A stretch of DNA of 64,000 nt from Bacteroides sp. (GTDB lineage: Bacteria > Bacteroidota > Bacteroidia > Bacteroidales > Muribaculaceae), in the NCBI GenBank assembly GCA_014801225.1, contig JAAVEO010000001.1, forward strand, positions 1 through 64,000, in the 5' to 3' direction. The position numbers and the translations under genes were made by a program. Positions 18,050-27,274 of the stretch are shown here, in pieces. Numbering within the stretch: position 1 is the stretch's first letter; each line of letters starts with the position of its first letter. Under the pieces are notes generated by a model that did no database searches, had not been told where the DNA came from, and was given only the letters and a program-made list of their open reading frames with translations.

Positions 18050-19564
18050 ATGGAAACTACAAGTAATTATCCTAAGTATATCTTGGCCCTTGACCAGGGT
18101 ACAAGCAGCTCCCGGGCTATCGTGTTCGATCATCAGGGAAACATCTGTTCGGTGGCCCAGCATGAATTTCCGCAGATTTTCCCGAAATCCGGATGGGTAG
18201 AGCATGATCCTCAGCAAATATGGGGATCTCAGGCTGCGGTCATAGCGGAGGCTATATCGCAAATCGGCATCAATGGCCATAATATAGCAGCAATCGGTAT
18301 CACCAACCAACGGGAGACAACCGTAGTATGGGATGCGGAGACCGGTGAGCCCATATATAATGCTATAGTTTGGCAAGACCGACGCACTTCGGAGTATTGC
18401 GACTCTCTGCGTGATAATGGACTATCGGAAATGATAAGAAAAAAGACCGGACTTATAATCGACGCCTACTTCAGCGCCACAAAAATTCGTTGGATTCTTG
18501 AGAATGTGCCGGGGGCAAGGGAGAAAGCAGAAGCCGGTAAGCTTCGCTTCGGCACGATTGACAGTTGGCTTGTGGCATGTCTCACGCGTAATCATGTCCA
18601 TGTGACTGATGTATCCAATGCCGCCCGCACAATGCTTTTCAATATCCATACTCTCGAATGGGATAAAGAGCTTCTCGAATTGTTCGACATCCCTGCCTCT
18701 ATGATGCCGGAAGTTAAATCCAGCAGTGAAGTATACGGCTACACCACGACTACACTCTTTGCCCATGAAATTCCTATCGCCGGAATTGTGGGAGATCAGC
18801 AGGCAGCTCTTTTCGGTCAATTATGTATCGAACCGGGATCCGTGAAGAATACATACGGCACAGGATGCTTCCTACTCATGAACTCCGGTAATAAGCCTAT
18901 CTACTCTAACAACAGACTGCTATCCACTATCGCTTGGGGCCTTGACGGAAAAGTCACGTATGCCCTTGAAGGATCGATTTTCGTAGCCGGATCTGTGGTA
19001 CAATGGCTACGCGACAATCTGAAATGTATCACATCGTCAGCCGAAGTGGAACAATTGGCGGCTTCAGTGCCTGATACGGAGGGAGTATATTTCGTACCGG
19101 CGTTCACAGGTCTCGGGGCACCTTATTGGGATCAATACGCCCGAGGTGCCATTTCCGGGCTATCCCGAGGTTCCACTCTTGCCCACATTGCCAGAGCAGC
19201 CCTTCAGGGAATTGCCTATCAGACGTATGACATTGTGAAAGCGATGGAGAAAGATGCAGGCCTCCCGATAGCCAATCTTAAAGTAGATGGAGGAGCCTCA
19301 CGCAATAATTTATTGATGCAATTCCAAAGCGATCTACTTAATACAGAGGTGTTGCGTCCTTCCGTGACAGAGACCACCGCCTTAGGAGCAGCTTATATGG
19401 CAGGTCTGGCTGTAGGTTATTGGAAAGATATTGAAGAAATCAAAAAGCAATGGCACGTGGAAAAGAGATTCACACCCTCCACCGACCGAGAGAAGATAGA
19501 CCGGGAACTTGCCGGATGGCATGATGCAGTACGCCGTGTCCTTACTCCCGATTCCCTACATTGA
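18050..19564 (+). CDS. glpK: Glycerol kinase
   Basis: The 504-residue FGGY-family kinase phosphorylates glycerol with ATP to give sn-glycerol-3-phosphate, the substrate of the dehydrogenase encoded just upstream. The first ATP-binding loop, [16 protein letters not shown], is at about residues 12-27, glycerol contacts are in [13 protein letters not shown] near 85, GTIDSWL near 165 and [11 protein letters not shown] near 248, and the second phosphate motif is GTGCFLLMN near 272. All are canonical and the length is standard. It follows glpC by 34 bases and precedes glpF by 47. No feature that would indicate PTS phosphorylation control was examined. Confidence 0.95.
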   Translation: METTSNYPKYILALDQGTSSSRAIVFDHQGNICSVAQHEFPQIFPKSGWVEHDPQQIWGSQAAVIAEAISQIGINGHNIAAIGITNQRETTVVWDAETGEPIYNAIVWQDRRTSEYCDSLRDNGLSEMIRKKTGLIIDAYFSATKIRWILENVPGAREKAEAGKLRFGTIDSWLVACLTRNHVHVTDVSNAARTMLFNIHTLEWDKELLELFDIPASMMPEVKSSSEVYGYTTTTLFAHEIPIAGIVGDQQAALFGQLCIEPGSVKNTYGTGCFLLMNSGNKPIYSNNRLLSTIAWGLDGKVTYALEGSIFVAGSVVQWLRDNLKCITSSAEVEQLAASVPDTEGVYFVPAFTGLGAPYWDQYARGAISGLSRGSTLAHIARAALQGIAYQTYDIVKAMEKDAGLPIANLKVDGGASRNNLLMQFQSDLLNTEVLRPSVTETTALGAAYMAGLAVGYWKDIEEIKKQWHVEKRFTPSTDREKIDRELAGWHDAVRRVLTPDSLH

Positions 19565-19611
19565 TAATTCAAAAGAGGTGATATAGCCGATTATAAACAA
19601 AAATCAATACC

Positions 19612-20358
19612 ATGAACCCGTCAGTTTTTCTTCAGTGTCTGTTTGAATTTTTAGGCACATTCGTGATGATACTTCTCGGAGTCGGAGTATGTGCTTGCAC
19701 ATCTCTGACAAAATCCAAGGGTCTGGGAGGAGGCTGGGTAGTTGTCACGCTTGCATGGGGCCTGGCCGTCATGTGCGGAGTGCTCGTGGCAGGCCCCTAC
19801 ACGGGAGCTCATCTGAATCCGGCCGTCTCAATCGGTCTGGCAACTGCGGGGAAATTCAGCTGGGCCCTCGTAGTGCCTTACATAGTTTCCCAAATTCTCG
19901 GAGCCATCCTTGCGGCAGTAGCTATTTACTATTTTTATAAGGATCACTTCGATCTTACAGAAGATGAGGATACAAAACTTGGAGTATTCGCCACTATTCC
20001 GGCCATTGAGAATATGAAGCGCAATTTCTTGTCAGAAGTGATCGGGACATTTGTGCTCATACTTGTAATTCTTTTCATGTCCGGAAAAGGAAACACCTCT
20101 GAGGTTGGTCTTGGCTCAATAGGAGCCCTTCCGGTATCGCTCCTTGTCATAGTCATAGGCATGTCCCTCGGAGGCACTACCGGCTATGCCATTAATCCCG
20201 CAAGAGATTTAGGACCGCGTCTCGCACATTTTATCCTGCCGATTCGCAAGAAGGGCTCAAGCAAATGGAAATATGCATGGGTTCCCATTTTAGGTCCGAT
20301 CATCGGCGCTATATTTGCAGCCCTTGTCTATTGGGGCTGTACGCTTTGCGGAGCATAA
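19612..20358 (+). CDS. glpF: Glycerol uptake facilitator (aquaglyceroporin)
   Basis: The 248-residue MIP-family channel has six membrane helices and the two pore NPA motifs, HLNPAVS near residue 68 and AINPARD near residue 193. The Asp right after the second motif (NPARD) is the mark of glycerol-conducting rather than water-only channels. It lets glycerol diffuse across the cytoplasmic membrane so that GlpK can trap it. It closes the glpABCKF operon and is followed by a hairpin at 20415-20452. Confidence 0.94.
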   Translation: MNPSVFLQCLFEFLGTFVMILLGVGVCACTSLTKSKGLGGGWVVVTLAWGLAVMCGVLVAGPYTGAHLNPAVSIGLATAGKFSWALVVPYIVSQILGAILAAVAIYYFYKDHFDLTEDEDTKLGVFATIPAIENMKRNFLSEVIGTFVLILVILFMSGKGNTSEVGLGSIGALPVSLLVIVIGMSLGGTTGYAINPARDLGPRLAHFILPIRKKGSSKWKYAWVPILGPIIGAIFAALVYWGCTLCGA

Positions 20359-20414
20359 AACTTAGTAATATGGCATAATACAGACTCTCTTGTACATGCC
20401 CGGATATTGAGAAT

Positions 20415-20452
20415 CTCCCCGCCTACGGAAATATAACATCGTAAGCGGGGAG
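20415..20452 (+). terminator. Hairpin between glpF and mrp
   Basis: A 13-bp stem with one mismatch pairs 20415-20427 with 20440-20452 around a 12-base loop, followed by a weak T-rich stretch (GTATTTATAT). It lies between two convergent genes and may end transcripts from both sides. Confidence 0.6.
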
Positions 20453-20490
20453 TATTTATATCAGAAATAAAAAATTCGATATGCAGGGTG

Positions 20491-21624
20491 TCAGTGGGTA
20501 GCGACAGGTGCCGAGGGAGGAAGTGTCTCGTTGCGGCGGTCACAGGCCTTCTCTACGGCAGTAGCAAGATCGGCGAAGGCTTTGGCTTCAGGATCTACGC
20601 TTTCAAGCGCGTTACCTGTATTGGTAGCGGCGACCAAGGCGATTGGCGAACCGGAATCCGCATGCTCGCAAATCCGGGCTACCAGGGGAATCTGCGCGAG
20701 GAGTTCCACTCCGAGCTTATCGGCGAGACGCTTCGCTCCGCCATTTCCGAAGATATAGTATTTCTCCTCGGGATGCGGAGCCGGAGTAAACCATGCCATA
20801 TTCTCTACAATACCGAGCACCGGCACATTGACATTGGGATTGCGGAACATCTCTATACCCTTTCTCGCATCGGCAAGGGCTACCTCCTGGGGGGTGGAGA
20901 CTACTACCACACCCGTGATTGCAAGAGTCTGCACAAGAGTGAGATGAATGTCGCTGGTGCCGGGAGGCATATCGATAAGGAAATAATCGAGATCTCCCCA
21001 CCACGCATCGGAAATAAGCTGCTTGAGAGCATTGGAAGCCATTCCTCCACGCCATAGCACTGCCTTCTCTTTATCCACTGCAAAACCGATGGAAAGCATC
21101 TTCACTCCATATTTCTCAATAGGTTCGATCCAATCGCGACCTTCCTGATTCACCATATAAAGCGCTTCATCTTCCACTCCGAACATCTTCGGCATTGAAG
21201 GACCGAAGATATCGGCATCCAGCAGACCTACCTTATAACCTTTAGCCGCAAGCGAGACCGCCAAGTTGGCAGCTACAGTGCTCTTTCCAACTCCACCCTT
21301 ACCGGAAGAGACCCCAATGATATTCTTCACACCGGGAAGAAGTTTCTCCGGAGCTTTTGGAAGAGCCGTACGGAACTGAGTGGCTATATTCCCCTTGATC
21401 TCCACTTCGGGGGAGATATAAGTATTGATAGCCGTCTCGGCCGCTCTCACCACCGACTTCGCAAAGGGATCGGTGGGTTTATCGAAAATGATAGAGAAGC
21501 TCACCTTGTTACCGTCGATACGGATATCGTCGGCAATCATCCCGTTCTCGACAAGATTCTTGCCGTTGCCGGGATATTTCACATTTTTCAGAGCCTCTAA
21601 TATGAGATTCGGATACAATGTCAT
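20491..21624 (-). CDS. mrp: Mrp/ApbC-type Fe-S cluster carrier ATPase
   Basis: The 377-residue protein has an N-terminal MIP18-like domain (about residues 1-85) fused to a ParA/MinD-type P-loop ATPase. The deviant Walker A motif is GVSSGKGGVGKST near residues 104-116, with the switch LLDADIFGPSMPKMFG and the Walker B block FLIDMPPGTSD. Mrp proteins are thought to carry Fe-S clusters to apo-proteins. The CxxC that often binds the cluster in other bacteria is absent here: the expected site reads ENMAWFTPAP, a variant I associate with Bacteroidetes. It lies downstream of trmB in the - strand run. Confidence 0.88.
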   Translation of the reverse strand: MTLYPNLILEALKNVKYPGNGKNLVENGMIADDIRIDGNKVSFSIIFDKPTDPFAKSVVRAAETAINTYISPEVEIKGNIATQFRTALPKAPEKLLPGVKNIIGVSSGKGGVGKSTVAANLAVSLAAKGYKVGLLDADIFGPSMPKMFGVEDEALYMVNQEGRDWIEPIEKYGVKMLSIGFAVDKEKAVLWRGGMASNALKQLISDAWWGDLDYFLIDMPPGTSDIHLTLVQTLAITGVVVVSTPQEVALADARKGIEMFRNPNVNVPVLGIVENMAWFTPAPHPEEKYYIFGNGGAKRLADKLGVELLAQIPLVARICEHADSGSPIALVAATNTGNALESVDPEAKAFADLATAVEKACDRRNETLPPSAPVATH

Positions 21625-21676
21625 AGTATAGAAGTGTTTTTCGTGTTATCGTTTGATATTATCTTTTTCCGATGTC

Positions 21677-22426
21677 TTACATAGGGTTGGGGCGACAAAG
21701 GGCGCGATAATCATCCTTGGGGATATCATCCTCCTTCGGCTCCACATACCCCTCTTCAGGAAGAGCGGGGAGACGAAAACTGATAAGCTTTATTGTCTTT
21801 CCGCGTGAGAGCCATTGTGACTCATAGAAGGTCTTGATGGCAGTGGATGCATCGGCACGGCCTGAGCCATACAGATCATCGGTATTGGCAAGCACCTCGA
21901 AGCCATTGGCTTCTACAAGACGTCGGGTATATTCATAAAGGAAAGGGGAATCTGTCTTTAGATTGATCACACCCCCCGGTTTGAGAAAACGGGAATATAG
22001 AGTAAGGAATCGTGTGGATGTAAGACGTTTGCGAGTCTTCTGCATCTGGGGATCCGGGAATGTGATCCAAAGCTCATCCACTTCACCCGGAGTGAAGAAT
22101 TTATCGATATTCTCAATCTCGGCTCTCAAGAAAGCGGCATTGGGAATCTGCTCCTCTTCTACAGTCTTGGCACCACGCCAAATACGTGCTCCCTTAACGT
22201 CAACACCAATAAAACTACGGGCTGCGTCCGCACGAGCCAACCCTACGGTGTATTCCCCCTTACCGCAACCAAGTTCAAGTGTAATCGGACGGTCGGCTTT
22301 GAAGAATTCCGATCCCCATTTGCCGGTGAAAGGAAATCCTTCGGTCACGAGGCGTTCACGAGGATATTCGAGTACACACGCGAAGTCTTTCATCTCCGCG
22401 AATCTCTTGAGTTTATTCTTTCCCAT
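21677..22426 (-). CDS. trmB: tRNA (guanine-N7-)-methyltransferase
   Basis: The 249-residue class I methyltransferase would place N7-methylguanosine at position 46 of tRNA variable loops using S-adenosylmethionine. The SAM-binding motif ITLELGCGKGEYTVGLA is near residues 50-66, followed by FIGVDVKGARIWRGAK and the TrmB-specific active-site block WITFPDPQMQKTRKR near 120. A C-terminal extension (after about residue 225) rich in Pro/Asp/Glu is present. It starts 8 bases after the LRR gene ends, and mrp follows 52 bases downstream, so the three are likely co-transcribed. Confidence 0.92.
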   Translation of the reverse strand: MGKNKLKRFAEMKDFACVLEYPRERLVTEGFPFTGKWGSEFFKADRPITLELGCGKGEYTVGLARADAARSFIGVDVKGARIWRGAKTVEEEQIPNAAFLRAEIENIDKFFTPGEVDELWITFPDPQMQKTRKRLTSTRFLTLYSRFLKPGGVINLKTDSPFLYEYTRRLVEANGFEVLANTDDLYGSGRADASTAIKTFYESQWLSRGKTIKLISFRLPALPEEGYVEPKEDDIPKDDYRALCRPNPM

Positions 22427-22434
22427 CGTCTTTT

Positions 22435-23937
22435 TTATTTTATCATAATCTTCATGGCCTTCACTTCATCTCCCGCCTTCACCACTACCACAATATAGGA
22501 GCCTGTGTAATCGGGAATATGAACATCGGCCTGTTGGCCCTCAAGCTTTTCGGAAGCAAGAAGCATACCTTCCGGCGAATAGAGAGAGACAGAAGAGAGA
22601 GGTGAAGAATTAGAGGAAAGATGGAGAGTATCCCCGTAAAAATGTGCGGAAATCTCAGAAGAATCTACATTCGATGATACGACTGAAGCTCCCACCATAT
22701 AGTCCGGGATAATATTGAACCGTCCCCATACAGGGTGCTGACGCCATGCATCTTCCGCCGTATCGGTCACGATAAGACGTACGGAGCCTGTGTCAATTCC
22801 GGCAAATGCATTCTCATCGGTCGCAGGGAGGGACGCACCAAGCGCTCTCACATCAATCTCTTCCAGACCTACTATATCAGCCAACGCACCTTCAGCAAGC
22901 ATATCGGCCACAGTAAATGTAATATTCCGGGCATGCCCTCCCGAGAGGGCCCATGCTCCAATCTCCACCGCTTCCGTGGCCACAGTCTCCATATCGAGAG
23001 AGGAGCATCCGGCAGCGAACAATGCGGGAAGCACCATCGGTATACCCTCCACATTCTGTAAGGATGAATCATTCATGAGCACACCCTTTCCGAAACGAGC
23101 TGACGGAGAAAGCGACACTTCCTCAAGAGCCGACATACCATAGAGAGCATAATCATCGAATGAGACGGCTTGCGAAAGATCAATATGCTCCACAGCTGTC
23201 CCCCGGAAAGCTTGTCCACCCACATTATAAGGCAGTCGAGGCATACGTACCGATTCGAGCGCCGTACATCCGGAGAAACAGAGTTCCGGCACAGAAGCAA
23301 GATGAGTGGATGAAAAATCGGCTCCTCGTAAAGATATGCATTTCCCTAATGCTCCTTTTCCTAAAGATTTAAGTGAAGCCGGAAATTTCACTGATTCAAG
23401 TTCAGGAGAATCATAGAGAGCATAATCTCCGATATATGTGACTCCCTGCGGAATATCCAGATTGCGAATACGTGTAGCCGATAGAGCACCTTCTCCTAAA
23501 CCCTTCAGTGTGGTAGGGAGAGCAATGCTCTCTAAAGGGAGTGTGAAGAAGGACCATGCCGGTAATTCATCGGCAGGGTAATATCCCTTTCCTTCGGCGC
23601 TTCCCACCGGATAAGTATAGGCAACGATAGTGATATCGGATAAATCAATATCCACTATGTAAGCCGGCAAATTCCCGGCAAGGGCTCGAAAATCGCGAAC
23701 ATCCGCAGTTCCGGTCAGTCGTAATACTCCACTACCCTCTCCCTTTTCAAGGGCCGAGGATAAAACCGAACCCAACATACCCGGCTGAACGGCAATAGTG
23801 ATTGCATCGGCACGCCGCATACTGTTTTCGGACTTTCCGGAAGCAGTATTTATGTTTTGTGCGACGACACCAAAAGGAGCCATCATAGAAGAAAGTAATA
23901 TAAATGCGGCCGCCACGGCCTTTACCGGTGATTTCAT
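22435..23937 (-). CDS. Secreted BspA-like leucine-rich repeat protein
   Basis: The 500-residue protein has a signal peptide (about residues 1-26, ending VVAQ) and a long array of LRR_5/BspA-type repeats with units such as YIGDYALYDSPELESVKFP and SLGKGALGKCISLRG. The last about 75 residues form a strand-rich C-terminal domain (SVSLYSPEGMLLASEKLEG then SYIVVVVKAGDEVKAMKIM) similar to T9SS/Por-type sorting tails. Such repeats mediate protein-protein or host adhesion. It is followed closely by trmB, an unusual neighbour for a surface protein. A TAATTTTG box at 23949-23942 on the - strand lies only 5 bases before the start codon and has no -33 partner, so it may not be used. Confidence 0.78.
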   Translation of the reverse strand: MKSPVKAVAAAFILLSSMMAPFGVVAQNINTASGKSENSMRRADAITIAVQPGMLGSVLSSALEKGEGSGVLRLTGTADVRDFRALAGNLPAYIVDIDLSDITIVAYTYPVGSAEGKGYYPADELPAWSFFTLPLESIALPTTLKGLGEGALSATRIRNLDIPQGVTYIGDYALYDSPELESVKFPASLKSLGKGALGKCISLRGADFSSTHLASVPELCFSGCTALESVRMPRLPYNVGGQAFRGTAVEHIDLSQAVSFDDYALYGMSALEEVSLSPSARFGKGVLMNDSSLQNVEGIPMVLPALFAAGCSSLDMETVATEAVEIGAWALSGGHARNITFTVADMLAEGALADIVGLEEIDVRALGASLPATDENAFAGIDTGSVRLIVTDTAEDAWRQHPVWGRFNIIPDYMVGASVVSSNVDSSEISAHFYGDTLHLSSNSSPLSSVSLYSPEGMLLASEKLEGQQADVHIPDYTGSYIVVVVKAGDEVKAMKIMIK

Positions 23938-23972
23938 TCTACAAAATTATGAATTTTTTTGGAGAAGACATA

Positions 23973-26477
23973 TCAGTTTACGACAAGTATTTTACCAACA
24001 TTGGATAAAGAAGAGTCACCCGGGCCGGAAGATGAGAGAATATAATAGACTCCTGTCTTCACTCGCTTATGAGCCATATTGGTGACATCCCATTTCACTT
24101 CTCCATTCTCGGCAAGATCGAATTCCTTGACAAGATTGCCGTGGGCATCCATGATTTTTACGAGTGCATTATCCACAAGGCCATCGATAGTGACGTATCC
24201 GTAGTAATCGGATCTCACGGGATTGGGATATGCTCGTACGCTTTCCAGGTCCTCTCCCGTAGCTCCTTCGCCGGAGGGAAAATATTCGGCCAAGCCATTG
24301 AAGGTAGACATCATCACTGAATGATTGTCCGGATTATAGCATAGAGAATACACTATATCCGAGGGGAGCGAACTATTCTCGGATGTAAGCTCAAGGAGTA
24401 CGCGGCGTCCGTCGGAAGATGTAACCGTGACACCACCCCCGTCAAGTGCAAACCATTTTCTTCCCTGAGGATCGGAAATAATATCGTTTACTTTCGAACC
24501 ATTGAAAAGGTAATCGGCCAAGTCGGTGCCATCGTCACGCGACACCTTGATATTGTTGACAGAATTTGGATTCGCGAAAGCTTTCACCGGATTTATAGTG
24601 AAGAGTCCGGTAGAGGTGCCGACCCATAAATTGCCTGTCTCCTGATCTTCGAAAAGCGCTGTTGCGTAAAACAGATCGAGAGAAGTGCCATCCTGATTCA
24701 CGGGACGATCTATAAGCACGTACTGGTCGTCAGCATCATTATCAAGCGTCCCTTTATGATCAAGAATCAATATGGGAGATTGATAATAGTTGGGGGCATA
24801 GACCACCAGATTCTTATTATCTCTATGACGGAGAGGCAGTACCTTATCGTTCTGAGAGGGGGTCAGACCCTTCAGCACCCATTTCTTCCAAGGGCGGAAA
24901 CTTGCGGGAGAAGTGGAAGCCTTGCGATCTGCAGAGGGCCAGTACCATATCTGAATCTGAGGATTCTTATTATTCTCGCTTTCCTGAGAGTCGTAATATC
25001 CCGCCCAAAGATTCCCATCGGCATCGAATACGGGAGCGGAGAATTTGAAATGCTCCGTCCACCAGGGATTACCCTTTGCCATCTCCACGAATCCGGGGAG
25101 ATTACGCGCGGGGTCGTAGGATGAACCCATGTGGAGAATATTCTCGGGATTGGAGAGATCCATACGCAAGATGCCATTGAAAATAGACCCGAAATATACC
25201 AGATCCGAATTGTCGGGATCTACCGCCAGACCGTTGGGATTGGAAAGAGCCGACGTCTGGGCGGGGTTAGTGTACGGGAGGCCATGGCGCACCCATCTGC
25301 CATCCTTGAGGGCGGAGAGGAGCACCGGCATCTTATAGTTGAAACTGCTGAAGTTGAGATCGATACCATGGTTGCTGACAAGAAGTCCGTATTTGGGATG
25401 CCACACCATGCTCGCGCTTTTAAAGGCAGAGGAGGCATCAGGCATCATAGTATTACGGGTAGTGGTCCATTTGGTCTGTGCCTCGGAGTCATATCGGCGG
25501 GAATAGAGACCCTCGCGTCCGCGTGCATACCAGAATTCTTTCATATCGCGGGTAGTGCCGAGTGTCGAGAAATCATCATTCAGACGTGTCACGGTCTGCG
25601 CCACACCCTGCGGCTTGATGTAAATGAACTGAGCTCCGCTACCCACTATAATTCCTTCCGGAGCGTATTCCACAAAAGTACGGTTGGAATTGGTGATTTC
25701 GCGAAGATTCCAGCCATCGGCACCACGCTCTATAAAGTAGTAGAATGTAGCCACATCGTTGACGGCTTGAAGCACACAGATATCTGCAGTAAGAGGCAAA
25801 AGACGTGTGGCACTCGGCACATCGAGCACCTTACGGAAGTCGTCCATCGTAAGGCGAGGTTTGTCTGCCTTTGAAGCATACATAACGCCATCCTTCAATA
25901 TCAGCACCTCATCCTGCCAGCGGGCGGCCGACTTCACCGGTTCGTTGATAATAAAACTGCGATCCACTTCCCCACGCTCGGTATTGAGCACGAGATAACC
26001 GAAGTCGGCAGCCAGATAAGCACGATGACGATCAGCATCAAATGTAATGTCGCGTACTCCCTTTCCAACTTTGATATCGGCTGCGAGAAGACCGGGAATA
26101 TTTTCCACCTCCCCATTGTCATGGATAAGGTCGATATTCGAAGAGGAATATACCACCAGAAGGAATTTCTCCTTAGGGTTATACTCCACCCGATCGATTA
26201 CAGTCTCCGACAGACGTCCGCCGGAGGAAAGGAATTCAAATTCATCTGCTGCAGAATCATAGCGATAAAGGAAACCCTGTCGATCGGCATAGTCGGAATG
26301 GCCGGAGGCGTATGGTTCGGCGAGAGCAAACATGTAAGCTCCGAAGGGAGTGGCTATCACCTTCTCCGGATTATTGTCGAAGGAGGGATGCAGACGCCAG
26401 CTTCCGGGAGCGGCAAATGTCGTCAGAGGCAGGAGCGCCGCTATGGCGCAAAGGAGAGTTATTATGCGTTTTTTCAT
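23973..26477 (-). CDS. porZ: PorZ-like T9SS surface protein (propeller protein with C-terminal sorting domain)
   Basis: The 834-residue precursor has a signal peptide (about 1-22, ending TFAA), two beta-propeller-like regions rich in two-component-regulator repeats (for example [14 protein letters not shown] near 620 and [13 protein letters not shown] near 675), and a T9SS type A C-terminal domain from about residue 750 ([18 protein letters not shown] ... [13 protein letters not shown]). This layout and the opening GSWRLHPSF match PorZ, which sits on the cell surface in the T9SS attachment complex and delivers A-LPS to cargo. P. gingivalis PorZ is a little shorter (about 776). It overlaps rdgB by 4 bases. 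PorZ is favoured over an ordinary propeller cargo protein. Confidence 0.72.
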   Translation of the reverse strand: MKKRIITLLCAIAALLPLTTFAAPGSWRLHPSFDNNPEKVIATPFGAYMFALAEPYASGHSDYADRQGFLYRYDSAADEFEFLSSGGRLSETVIDRVEYNPKEKFLLVVYSSSNIDLIHDNGEVENIPGLLAADIKVGKGVRDITFDADRHRAYLAADFGYLVLNTERGEVDRSFIINEPVKSAARWQDEVLILKDGVMYASKADKPRLTMDDFRKVLDVPSATRLLPLTADICVLQAVNDVATFYYFIERGADGWNLREITNSNRTFVEYAPEGIIVGSGAQFIYIKPQGVAQTVTRLNDDFSTLGTTRDMKEFWYARGREGLYSRRYDSEAQTKWTTTRNTMMPDASSAFKSASMVWHPKYGLLVSNHGIDLNFSSFNYKMPVLLSALKDGRWVRHGLPYTNPAQTSALSNPNGLAVDPDNSDLVYFGSIFNGILRMDLSNPENILHMGSSYDPARNLPGFVEMAKGNPWWTEHFKFSAPVFDADGNLWAGYYDSQESENNKNPQIQIWYWPSADRKASTSPASFRPWKKWVLKGLTPSQNDKVLPLRHRDNKNLVVYAPNYYQSPILILDHKGTLDNDADDQYVLIDRPVNQDGTSLDLFYATALFEDQETGNLWVGTSTGLFTINPVKAFANPNSVNNIKVSRDDGTDLADYLFNGSKVNDIISDPQGRKWFALDGGGVTVTSSDGRRVLLELTSENSSLPSDIVYSLCYNPDNHSVMMSTFNGLAEYFPSGEGATGEDLESVRAYPNPVRSDYYGYVTIDGLVDNALVKIMDAHGNLVKEFDLAENGEVKWDVTNMAHKRVKTGVYYILSSSGPGDSSLSNVGKILVVN

Positions 26478-27052
26478 TTGTCCTTAAGATATTGGAATAG
26501 TTTTTCTGTGGCTCGGCCTCGATGCGAGATCGCATTCTTGGCCTCCGCCGTCATATCGGCAAAGCTGATGCCGGTCTCGTCGGGCACGAATATAGGATCG
26601 TAACCGAATCCGTTAGCTCCGGAGCGTTGGACAGCTATAGTACCGTCTACACGCCCCTCAAAGATCTTCTCCTCTCCATCGAGACAGAGGGCTATCACAG
26701 TGGAGAAATGTGCCTTCCGGTCAGTCTGTCCGTTCATCTTTTCGAGAAGTTTGGCCATATTTGCTTCCGCGTCATGAGCCTCTCCGGCATACCGGGCTGA
26801 ATATACTCCAGGTTCGCCGTTCAAAGCATCCACCATAAGACCCGTATCATCAGCGAAGCAATCCATGCCATAACGGTCGCGCACCCAACGAGCTTTTATC
26901 AGGGCGTTCCCTTCAAGGGTATCGGCAGTCTCCGGGATATCGTCATGACAATCTATATCGGAAAGCGAGAGGATATGGAAGGAGTCGCCGGCAATGGCAC
27001 GCACCTCTTCCAGCTTATGAGCATTATTGGTAGCAAATACTATCTTTTTCAT
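26474..27052 (-). CDS. rdgB: Non-canonical purine NTP pyrophosphatase (RdgB/HAM1 family)
   Basis: The 192-residue enzyme hydrolyses dITP, ITP and XTP to monophosphates and so keeps deaminated purines out of DNA and RNA. The family motifs are complete: [15 protein letters not shown] at residues 5-19, [20 protein letters not shown] near 68, GFGYDPIF near 146 and SHRGRA near 178. It begins about 220 bases downstream of leuS on the same strand and its stop overlaps the porZ start by 4 bases, so rdgB and porZ are translationally coupled. Confidence 0.94.
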   Translation of the reverse strand: MKKIVFATNNAHKLEEVRAIAGDSFHILSLSDIDCHDDIPETADTLEGNALIKARWVRDRYGMDCFADDTGLMVDALNGEPGVYSARYAGEAHDAEANMAKLLEKMNGQTDRKAHFSTVIALCLDGEEKIFEGRVDGTIAVQRSGANGFGYDPIFVPDETGISFADMTAEAKNAISHRGRATEKLFQYLKDK

Positions 27053-27201
27053 TTCTTATCTAAATGGAATTGGGGTATCCCGCGCCGGAATATGCCGGAA
27101 CTTCGCAGGCTTTATCTTATCTAAAAACGTAAAACACACCTTGATATTATCTCCATATTCCATGACACCGGCTATTCCTCTTCGCGCGTTGCGATCAGAC
27201 A

Positions 27202-27235
27202 AAGAGGGTATGCCCCGGCGAAGGCATACCCTCTT
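27202..27235 (-). terminator. Hairpin downstream of leuS
   Basis: A 13-bp perfect stem pairs 27202-27214 with 27223-27235 around an 8-base loop. On the - strand only a short T run follows (CTCTTTGTC), so termination after leuS is likely but may be partial. Confidence 0.55.
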
Positions 27236-27274
27236 GCGATATTTTGTTTCGGCCGCACACCTCGCGGCCCGAAG

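Noticed and set aside
23942-23949. TAATTTTG box just before the LRR protein gene on the - strand
   Set aside because: No -33 element at the right distance and the gene fits within a longer transcript from upstream genes; kept only as a remark.
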